From positions 1,674,001-1,738,000 of the forward strand of contig NZ_CP031030.1 of NCBI RefSeq assembly GCF_003711225.1: a stretch of 64,000 nucleotides of DNA. Reading direction: 5' to 3'. Shown here piece after piece: positions 9,413-18,500 of this stretch (position 1 is its first letter; every line of letters begins with the position of its first letter). The notes under the pieces were generated by a model, which worked only from the letters and a program-made list of their open reading frames with translations, had not been told where the DNA came from and searched no databases. Position numbers and translations under genes: made by a program. Source of the stretch: Runella sp. SP2 (lineage in GTDB: Bacteria > Bacteroidota > Bacteroidia > Cytophagales > Spirosomataceae).

Positions 9413-9919
9413 ACTATGTGTCCTTTTTACAATATTTGAAACCTGTTATCATAGTTTGTATAGATAACTTAATGATAAGTTTTTGAAATGGCGCAGTTAT
9501 TGACAAGCCGATTTATTTCGATTATTACCTTATTTTACCATTTGTTGTATATAATCGAACATATGTATAATTATAAATCCATATTATCACATAAAATGGA
9601 TTTATATAGTGCTAACAGTCAATTCTTGGTAAGTTTATTGATGTTAAAACGGGCTTCCCTTAGGTATATTCGTTTTAATGAGGGTTCTCGCCATTACATT
9701 GCTTTAAATCGCCACTTCGTTTGGTTTTACTGTTACTTCTACGAGCGTTGGTGTCATTTTAGTAGTGAATGAGACTAAATAGTTTATTGTTTTTCGTGAG
9801 TTTACAGGAGCAACTCAACTGTAACAAGTTAAACTCTCAAAATAAAAAAACAAAGTTCACGTATTTCTCCTTTCCTTATTCAGTTTGAGGTAGGCGATAT
9901 TCATAAAAAACTATAGAAC
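9413..9919. repeat. Intergenic region carrying a diverged copy of the 4805-5115 upstream region
   Basis: No convincing gene. The stretch matches the region before paralogue 1 in patches: AATTCTTGGTAAGTTTATTG, TCGCCA...TTTGGTTTTACTGTTACTTCT and TTGGTGTCATTTTAGTA, in the same order. A short open frame here (9488-9772) has no homologue and overlaps this duplicated promoter DNA, so I do not call it. It probably carries the promoter of paralogue 3. Confidence 0.55.
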
Positions 9920-12034
9920 ATGAAAGCATTTTATTACTCCTTGCTCTTGAAAAAACTTTTGGTGAGGATGCCCAATGGCACAAGTTCACGATTTTACATC
10001 ATCTATTTTTTGCTGAGTTTAATTTGTGTCGGGCAGACGGCTAAGGCACAATTTGGGTCTGATTTGGGGGCACCAGCTGTTTCTACACTAGCGTGGGACC
10101 ATGTTTCGTCAGTAGGAGATGAATCCTCATCAGCTGGATCGATTGGACTTACTACTGATGGAAAGATGTACCTTTGGGGAACTAACATTTGTTATACAAT
10201 TCATGCACAGCAAACGGGTTCTGGGAACTTTGCCGTCGCAGTTTTTCAAACTACGCCATATTACCTGCCTAGCCCTTCTGGTGAAACAATTGTAAAAGTT
10301 CGCTTAATGACAAATAAAGCAATTGGGTTTTACGTCCCAACTTATTTTGCATTATCACAGAGCGGTAAATTGTATGCTTGGGGAATTAATAACGGATTGG
10401 TAGGTACCGTAAGTAATTGGCCTAACGTCAATAATGCATTACCAGCAACCTCAGACACAACAAAAGCCATTCGTAGTCCAAGGCAGCTAACTATTTTAGG
10501 TGAGTCAAGTTTCGTTGAATTTGATGCTTCCCCGATAAATGAGTGTTGGGTTGCAATTGGTGCATCTGGTAAAGCGTATCACATTGGTAGTACGGGTGAT
10601 GCTGGTAGTTCATCATTGGGGAGAACCACTACATTTGGTACGATACCAAACCCAGCAGGCGTAGGGGCTGGGTTTAAATATGTGAAAGTTTGGGTTTCAA
10701 AAACTGTAGGATTTCCTTTAATTTACTTGAAAGGAAACGATGGAAATATATATTACACTGGACCAATGGGAGTTACCTATTATTCAGGTGTACCATCCGC
10801 ATATGTGGGAACACCCTATACAAATGCTGAACTTCGCGGACAGGTACAAACCATTACTCCGCGCTTAGTTCCATTTCCTGCTGGCGAGGATATTAATGAT
10901 ATATACGCTCAATCATACAGTGGTCAAACATACATTAGCACATATGCAGTATCAGCAAGCGGAAAAGCATATCTTGCTGGAGGGTGGCGTTTTTTTAAAG
11001 GACCTTATGCAACAAACTGGACAACATACGTAGTTGCTCCGTTGAAAAGTGAACCTACTACAGCAACAGGGTTAGATGTAGTTATTGCCAATGCCAGTGA
11101 TTCTGTATATATATTGAAGAGTTTTAGAGAAGTCGCTATGCCACCTGGGGCATCAAAAGTACTCCATTTTGAAGGATTTGCCCCTATTAATGGGGATAGA
11201 ATGTTAGTGTCAATTATTGTTGGCGATAACAACAAAGTCTATTGGAGTGGATATTACAACAATAATCAGGGATATATTGATACACATGTTGCTAATTATC
11301 TTGAACCAAACCGTAGTAGTGCCCCCCCTTCGGACTGGAGTTATACCTGTGGTTTCAATTATAGATTTGCCGCGAACGACTACTACAAATGGAATTTTGA
11401 AGCAATTAACTACCGTGGAGCAGTTAGAGTCCAAATTACTAATTTAAGGTCTGTATACTTCACGCAGCAGCTATTTATCCTGTCAAAAACAAAACGTGGA
11501 TATTTTGTTGGGCCATTGTTCCCAAATACTGGAACTGGTAGAACAGCTTATCTCAATACACCATACATTTCTCCCTTTCCTGTTCCGATTGCCAACGAAC
11601 TGCTACTTAGCTGCAACACTAGCCCAGGTTCAGGCGGCCCACTAGGTGAGCCAGAATCAACGCCAGGGGTGGGAGTGATAGATTGTTCAAAAACAAAACT
11701 CTATCCTGCTCCCGTGCAGGGGACTCCGTCTCAATTATCCTTGTTAGTCACGATAAACGTAACAACGATAGGAGATTTCTCACCCATTACCATCAATGGC
11801 TCGGGCATGAGTTTAGTAAGTGGTTTTGACAAAGTAACAGCCACTACTACAGGTGTACAAACGTTCCACATTCCTATTAAGTACGATGGAACTACGCTGA
11901 CGAATGCCTTACAATTTACGATTGGACAAGCGGGTAGCTGTGCGGCTGATTTGACAAAAACACCAACGAAAGCGATTACGGATATTTGGACATTGGAATG
12001 TGTACCATCAGCAGGCCCTTCACTTAAAAAATAA
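9920..12034 (+). CDS. Secreted RCC1-like beta-propeller protein, paralogue 3
   Basis: 704 aa. The first dozen residues (MKAFYY.LLLKK) and the C-terminal ~125 residues are nearly the same as in paralogue 1, while the propeller blades have diverged strongly, so the ends are conserved or homogenised and the middle varies. Blades are visible at DGKMYLWG, GKLYAWG, GKAYHIG, GNIYYTG, GKAYLAG, NKVYWSG and RGYFVG. It ends 29 bp before the next large surface gene, on the same strand, and may be co-transcribed with it. Confidence 0.73.
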   Translation: MKAFYYSLLLKKLLVRMPNGTSSRFYIIYFLLSLICVGQTAKAQFGSDLGAPAVSTLAWDHVSSVGDESSSAGSIGLTTDGKMYLWGTNICYTIHAQQTGSGNFAVAVFQTTPYYLPSPSGETIVKVRLMTNKAIGFYVPTYFALSQSGKLYAWGINNGLVGTVSNWPNVNNALPATSDTTKAIRSPRQLTILGESSFVEFDASPINECWVAIGASGKAYHIGSTGDAGSSSLGRTTTFGTIPNPAGVGAGFKYVKVWVSKTVGFPLIYLKGNDGNIYYTGPMGVTYYSGVPSAYVGTPYTNAELRGQVQTITPRLVPFPAGEDINDIYAQSYSGQTYISTYAVSASGKAYLAGGWRFFKGPYATNWTTYVVAPLKSEPTTATGLDVVIANASDSVYILKSFREVAMPPGASKVLHFEGFAPINGDRMLVSIIVGDNNKVYWSGYYNNNQGYIDTHVANYLEPNRSSAPPSDWSYTCGFNYRFAANDYYKWNFEAINYRGAVRVQITNLRSVYFTQQLFILSKTKRGYFVGPLFPNTGTGRTAYLNTPYISPFPVPIANELLLSCNTSPGSGGPLGEPESTPGVGVIDCSKTKLYPAPVQGTPSQLSLLVTINVTTIGDFSPITINGSGMSLVSGFDKVTATTTGVQTFHIPIKYDGTTLTNALQFTIGQAGSCAADLTKTPTKAITDIWTLECVPSAGPSLKK

Positions 12035-12063
12035 ACTATGTGCCCTTTTTACAATACCCCTCT

Positions 12064-15000
12064 ATGAACAAGAAAATAAATTCATTGAACAGAGCCGTAG
12101 GTCTATTTCTCGTCATACTACTGACGGTGGTTGGGCAGGTATTTTCCCAAACACCTTCAGTAAATATCACGACCTATCAGCCTACGATTGTGCCGCAAGG
12201 GGCAACCTTTGAATGGCACAGTGACTTGCCCGTCAGCGCTGCTAACCTGATGACTCCTGCACAAGCACAAAGTGCTGCCCCAGGAGTATATTATGCGGTT
12301 TACAATTTGGGAGGAAATCCAGTATGCTATAGTCAACCAACGGCGCTTAAAGTAGCGACGAATGTTTGTCCTGCTACTACCGTTGAATTAAAAGCTTCGG
12401 TGGATAGTACGGGTAAACCAAGTGGTTCGGTTGTTACCTTTCACACCGACCCCGTGGTGACGGATGCCAACCGAATTACGAATACGCTGATAACGACTAC
12501 TTCAACGGCGGTTGTGTATTTTGTCGCCTATCGAGATACCGCAGGTTGTTATACCACTTCCAATTCAGCCATTGTAGTCATTGCCACAAGTTGTAGTGTA
12601 CCTTGTTTAGCAGGTACAGCCTCACCAGTGCTGAGTAGTTCAACAAAAAGTAACGTATGTCCTGCTCCGTTAGCAGATTTGAGCGCAATTTTAGCCTCAA
12701 ACTTGCCCGCGAGTACAACCTTGACGTGGCATAGTTCTAAGGTAGCTACGACTGCCAACAAGTTGAGCAGCGTGTCAGGAGTAGGAGCGGGGAAATATTA
12801 CGCTGCTTTTTTTGATGCCACCAATAACTGTTACAGTCCCACCGATTCAGTAACAGTAACCATTAACGCATGTAGCTGTCCTGCGGGTACAACAGCGCCT
12901 ATCATTACGGCAACTTCGCTGCAAAATTCTTGTCCTGCCGTCACGGTTTCGTTGGCATCTCTAACAAATACGGGGACAAAACCTTCGGGTACAACGCTTG
13001 TTTGGAGTACGAATAAAGTACCTACATCGTCGGCGGATACGTTGACCAGTTTGACCGTTAGTACAAGTAGTAAGTTTTATGCCATGTATTATCACAAAGT
13101 AGCCAATTGCTTTAGCCCAGCGGACTCAGTTGCGGTACAAATCAATGATTGTGAGTCACCCATTCCACCGTTGCCACCTGTTCCCACAGCTTGTGATTAC
13201 AATACTGCACCAGCCAACGTGACGTTGACGGTGTCAAACGAACCTGTGGGTTATTTGAAAACGTACTTGTTGGTGGACATGGCCAATGGGCAAATTGTTA
13301 AAATCAACCCAGCAGCCCCAAGTTTCACGGGGGTAAATGCGGGAAATTATTATGTTGTTGGCGCTTATTACGCTGACACATTGAGAGACGCATCGGTTGG
13401 CAAGCGAATCACGGAGGTATATAGTACCAGTGGCTGTTTGAAATATTCCACTCCGCTTGCGTTTCGAGTATGCGGTGCGTGCGATTATACGACAGCACCT
13501 GTTACCATCACTTTCAACGCGACTCCTAGCTCAACGGCAGGCGTAACTACTTCGTATGTGTTGATTGATGAAAAAACAAACAAAATCAAAGCAATTAGCC
13601 CAACGGCATCTTTTGCGGCAGTTGATACGGGCTATTATGCCGTAGTAGCCGTTTACAGAACAAAACCCATTAATTTTGTTGTGGGAGATGTACTTTATGA
13701 AAAAGTGACGGTTTTGGATAGTTGCTATGAAGTATCAAACTCAGTGCATTACCGCGTTTGTTCAAATACTAACTTGCCACCTATTGCAGTCAATGATATT
13801 TTTAATACGGTTCAGGACAAACCAGTTTCGGGAAGCGTTTTGACCAACGACCGTGACCCAGAAGGTGGGCCGTTGACAGTTACCACAACTCCAGTAACGC
13901 CACCTTCAAAAGGTACAGTTGTTTTAAATGCTAACGGGACTTTTGTTTATACACCAAACCCAGGGGTGACGGGACAGGATGTTTTTTGTTACGAAATCTC
14001 GGATAATGCAGGATTGAAGTCAACAGCATGTGTGACAATTAATATTTTACCTGCACCAACTGTTGAAAATAACAAGCCAATTGCGGCTGATGATGCTACT
14101 GAAACCTACTTAAATACAGTGGTAGTGATTAAGGTAAAAGCCAACGACGTTGATCCTGATCCAACAGGAACACCAAATGGGACATTGGGAAATCCAACTA
14201 AATTGACAAACCCAACAAACGGTACGGTGGTGTTGAATCCTGATGGCACTTTTGCTTATACACCATCCACAGGTTTTATTGGAAAAGATACTTTTACGTA
14301 CAGTATTTGTGATAATGGAACACCAAGTTTGTGTGATACTGCAACCGTAACTATTACGGTATTACCAACGCCATTGGCAGGAAATAAACCGCCTGTTGCT
14401 GTGGATGACGCAAATGTGACTTTGTTGAATACGCCAGTAAATGGAACGGTAGCAACCAACGATTTTGACCCAGATAACAACACGCCATTAACGTTTACGA
14501 GGGTCAACGCACCTACAAACGGAACCGTAGTGTTTAATACTGATGGATCCTATACTTATACACCGACGACTGGTTTTGTTGGTAGTGATGTTTTTACTTA
14601 CAAAATATGTGACAGTGGTGTTCCAGTGAAGTGCGATACAGCTACGGTTACTTTGACGGTACTACCACTTCCTGTAGCGAAACTTGTTTTGAGGGTTTTA
14701 TTACAAGGGGCATTGTACGGGACAAGCGACGGATTGATGCGGGATGATTTAAGAAGATTGAATCTACTGCCATTAAAAGAGCCATACACGGCCCTAAATG
14801 ACTCACTTGGCGCATTGAGTACCCGTTTTAAACATTCAAAAGGGGGAGGTGAATTGACCACTGCTGCGGTGTTCAACGCGAACGTCGGAACTGGTAACGC
14901 CATTGTGGATTGGGTATTTGTAGAATTACGATCAAAATCAGATTCTACCGTAGTACTTCAAACGGCTTCTGGATTGGTTCAAAGAGATGGAGATGTGGTT

Positions 15001-15528
15001 TCACCTACGGATGGCTTATCTGCCCTTATGTTTACTGGTTTAACAAGCACTTCATATTTTGTTTCGGTTAAACATCGAAATCACCTTGGGGTAATGACCA
15101 GTAAAGCCATTCCGATGACTACAGTTGGGACGTTAGTGGACTTTACAGTGATGGATAGTTCCAATGTTTGGAATCGTCCAAACATCTTGACTCTAAACTA
15201 CGATGGTGTTGAAATGAACACAACTGTATTGCCAGGTAAAAAAGCACTGTGGGCTGGAAATGCAGTATCTGACTTCAGATTAAAATATGACGGAGCCAAT
15301 ACGGATTTGACAAAACCGCTAAACGAAATTTTGGTAGAGTTTTCGGCTGCCTCCTACAACTTTAACAATGGCATTGGTTATAAACAGGGAGATATTAACA
15401 TGGACGGTAAGGTAAAATATGCGGGTGCTAATAATGACATTATTTACATCCAAAATAACCTACTGTTATATCGTCTGAACAGTGGTTTGCTGTACAACTT
15501 CAATAACATGTTTGAACAAATCCCTTAA
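12064..15528 (+). CDS. Giant secreted tandem-95/Ig-like surface protein with dockerin-like C-terminus
   Basis: 1154 aa from ATG 12064, chosen because it opens a signal peptide (MNKKINSLNR...VFSQ); a GTG at 12040 in frame is less likely. Several ~95-residue Cys-containing Ig-like units come first, then about three tandem-95/cadherin-like repeats (PPIAVNDI..., KPIAADDA..., PPVAVDDA..., each ending YTP...F.Y.ICD). The C-terminal ~270 residues contain LQGALYG..MRDDLR, a VDWVFVELR block, VKHRNHLGVM and two related acidic loops, the second GDINMDGKVKYAGANND. These loops resemble the paired calcium loops of dockerins. Role: structural or adhesive surface protein. Confidence 0.75.
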   Translation: MNKKINSLNRAVGLFLVILLTVVGQVFSQTPSVNITTYQPTIVPQGATFEWHSDLPVSAANLMTPAQAQSAAPGVYYAVYNLGGNPVCYSQPTALKVATNVCPATTVELKASVDSTGKPSGSVVTFHTDPVVTDANRITNTLITTTSTAVVYFVAYRDTAGCYTTSNSAIVVIATSCSVPCLAGTASPVLSSSTKSNVCPAPLADLSAILASNLPASTTLTWHSSKVATTANKLSSVSGVGAGKYYAAFFDATNNCYSPTDSVTVTINACSCPAGTTAPIITATSLQNSCPAVTVSLASLTNTGTKPSGTTLVWSTNKVPTSSADTLTSLTVSTSSKFYAMYYHKVANCFSPADSVAVQINDCESPIPPLPPVPTACDYNTAPANVTLTVSNEPVGYLKTYLLVDMANGQIVKINPAAPSFTGVNAGNYYVVGAYYADTLRDASVGKRITEVYSTSGCLKYSTPLAFRVCGACDYTTAPVTITFNATPSSTAGVTTSYVLIDEKTNKIKAISPTASFAAVDTGYYAVVAVYRTKPINFVVGDVLYEKVTVLDSCYEVSNSVHYRVCSNTNLPPIAVNDIFNTVQDKPVSGSVLTNDRDPEGGPLTVTTTPVTPPSKGTVVLNANGTFVYTPNPGVTGQDVFCYEISDNAGLKSTACVTINILPAPTVENNKPIAADDATETYLNTVVVIKVKANDVDPDPTGTPNGTLGNPTKLTNPTNGTVVLNPDGTFAYTPSTGFIGKDTFTYSICDNGTPSLCDTATVTITVLPTPLAGNKPPVAVDDANVTLLNTPVNGTVATNDFDPDNNTPLTFTRVNAPTNGTVVFNTDGSYTYTPTTGFVGSDVFTYKICDSGVPVKCDTATVTLTVLPLPVAKLVLRVLLQGALYGTSDGLMRDDLRRLNLLPLKEPYTALNDSLGALSTRFKHSKGGGELTTAAVFNANVGTGNAIVDWVFVELRSKSDSTVVLQTASGLVQRDGDVVSPTDGLSALMFTGLTSTSYFVSVKHRNHLGVMTSKAIPMTTVGTLVDFTVMDSSNVWNRPNILTLNYDGVEMNTTVLPGKKALWAGNAVSDFRLKYDGANTDLTKPLNEILVEFSAASYNFNNGIGYKQGDINMDGKVKYAGANNDIIYIQNNLLLYRLNSGLLYNFNNMFEQIP

Positions 15529-15548
15529 ACCTTACCCTACAAACTATT

Positions 15549-18500
15549 ATGGAACGATTGATAAAATATCTTTTAATCTTGTTCGGGGGGCTTTTCGTGA
15601 GCGTTCAAGCAATGGCTCAGAAAGTAGAATGTACTATTCGGTTCAACTCAACTACGAGTGAATACGAAGTATATGGGCGTCCTGATTTCTCTGCTTCAAC
15701 ATTTAATGTTGGAGGGGGAACGCAAATAACGGTAGTGTTACCAAAAAGTATTGCAGATGCAAAATTGGTAATTACCTCAGTGAATGGGGGGGTGTGGGCG
15801 GACAATTCAACTGTTTATGCTCCAACAGCTGCCCCTAATTCTGATTTTCACGGAGTATCTACAACGGGTGCTCCGATGGCTTGGACCAATGGACAAGAGA
15901 CAATGTTGTTTAAGTTTTCGTTGGCAGGAAATTGCGTGGCAGGTGTGAGATTGTTTGAAAACACTTCTGATCCACAGTCGGATGCGCCAGGGATGCTTTT
16001 TGGTGATTACAATAACTACATTGGCAATGCCCTAAATTTTGCAGATGTTTACAAAAGCAATTACAATAATACAGGAACGACTTGTAGTGTTAATTTACCG
16101 CCGATTGCGACGAATGACATAGGCGAGACGCCACAGGATAAGCCATTTGTGGGGAATGTGTTGACCAACGATGATGACCCAGAAGGTGGGCCATTGACAG
16201 TGACGACCACGCCAGTGACGCCACCGACGAAAGGGACGGTGAGTTTGAATCCAGACGGAACATTTACCTACACCCCAAATCCAGGGGTGACGGGTCAAGA
16301 TGGCTTCTGTTATGAGTTGAAGGACAATGCAGGTTTGAAAGATACGGCATGTGTGGTGATCAACATCATTCCAACGCCAACGCCAGGCAACGACAAGCCA
16401 ATCGCGGTAGATGACAATACGCAGACGGAAGTGGGCACTCCAGTGACAATCAATGCGAAAGCCAACGACATTGACCCCGACGGGAATGCGACGTTGGGTA
16501 ATCCAGTGAAGTTGACAGACCCGACGAACGGAACGGTGAGTCAGAATGCGGACGGTACGTTTGTTTACACGCCAAATGCGAACTTTACTGGAACGGACAA
16601 ATTCACGTACCGCATTTGTGACACTGGCAATCCAAGTTTGTGTGACACGGCGACGGTGACGATCAATGTCGTACCAGTGATAGCAGGCAACAACCCACCA
16701 GTTGCGGTTGACGATGCGAATGTGACGACGCGAAACACGGCAGTGTCGGGTACGGTAGCGTCCAACGACAGCGACGTGGATAACACGGCGGCGCAGTTGA
16801 CCTACACGAGAGTGACAAATCCGACGAATGGGACGGTGGTACAGAATGCAAACGGAAGTTACACCTATACCCCGAACACGAACTATGTAGGCAGCGATAG
16901 CTACACCTACAAGGTGTGTGACCCCAGCGGAGCGTGTGACACGGCGACGGTAGTGATAGCGATTTTGCCACCAGCGAATCAGCCGCCGATTGCGACGAAT
17001 GACATAGGCGAAACGCCACAGGATAAGCCATTTGTGGGGAATGTGTTGACCAACGATGATGATCCAGAGGGTGGGCCATTGACAGTGACGACCACGCCAG
17101 TGACGCCACCGACGAAAGGGACGGTGAGTTTGAACCCAGATGGGACATTTACCTACACCCCAAATCCAGGGGTGACGGGTCAAGATGGCTTCTGTTATGA
17201 ATTGAAGGACAATGCAGGGTTGAAAGATACGGCATGTGTGGTGATTAACATCATTCCAACGCCAACGCCAGGCAACGACAAGCCAATCGCGGTAGATGAC
17301 AATACGCAGACGGAAGTGGGGACCCCAGTGACAATCAATGCGAAAGCCAACGACATTGACCCCGACGGGAATGCGACGTTGGGTAATCCAGTGAAGTTGA
17401 CAGACCCGACGAACGGAACTGTGAGTCAGAATGTGGACGGTACGTTTGTTTACACGCCGAATGCGAACTTTACGGGTACGGACAAATTCACGTACCGCAT
17501 TTGTGACACTGGCAATCCAAGTTTGTGTGACACGGCGACGGTGACAATCAATGTGGTACCAGTGATAGCAGGCAACAACCCACCAGTTGCGGTTGATGAT
17601 GCCAATGTGACGACGCGAAACACGGCAGTGTCGGGTACGGTAGTGTCCAACGACAGCGACGTGGATAACACGGCGGCGCAGTTGACCTACGCCAAAGTGA
17701 CAAATCCGACGAATGGGACGGTTGTACAGAATGCAAACGGAAGTTACACCTATACCCCGAACACGAACTATGTAGGCAGCGATAGCTACACCTACAAGGT
17801 ATGTGACCCGAGCGGGGCGTGTGACACGGCGACGGTCGTGATAGCGATTTTGCCACCAGCGAATCAGCCGCCGATTGCGACGAATGACATAGGCGAAACG
17901 CCACAGGATAAGCCATTTGTGGGGAATGTGTTGACCAACGATGATGATCCAGAGGGTGGACCATTGACAGTGACGACCACGCCAGTGACGCCACCGACGA
18001 AAGGGACAGTGAGTTTGAATCCAGACGGAACATTTACCTACACCCCAAATCCAGGGGTGACGGGTCAAGATGGCTTCTGTTATGAATTGAAGGACAATGC
18101 AGGGTTGAAAGATACGGCATGTGTGGTGATTAACATCATTCCAACGCCAACGCCAGGTAACGACAAGCCAATCGCGGTAGATGACAATACGCAGACGGAA
18201 GTGGGGACCCCAGTGACGATTAATGCGAAAGCCAACGACATTGACCCTGACGGGAATGCGACGTTGGGTAATCCAGTGAAGTTGACAGACCCGACGAACG
18301 GAACTGTGAGTCAGAATGCGGACGGTACGTTTGTTTACACGCCGAATGCGAACTTTACGGGAACGGACAAATTCACGTACCGCATTTGTGACACTGGCAA
18401 TCCAAGTTTGTGTGACACGGCGACGGTGACGATCAATGTAGTACCAGTAATAGCAGGGAACAACCCACCAGTTGCGGTTGATGATGCAAACGTAACGACA

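Noticed and set aside
9488..9772. 94-codon plus-strand frame between RCC1 paralogues 2 and 3
   Set aside because: Overlaps DNA homologous to the non-coding region upstream of paralogue 1; no protein family and unlikely composition.
16095..18068. Long antisense open frame (657 codons) across the tandem-95 repeats
   Set aside because: Repeats itself with the 885-bp period, has Arg/Trp/His-rich nonsense composition and arises from the codon bias of the sense gene.
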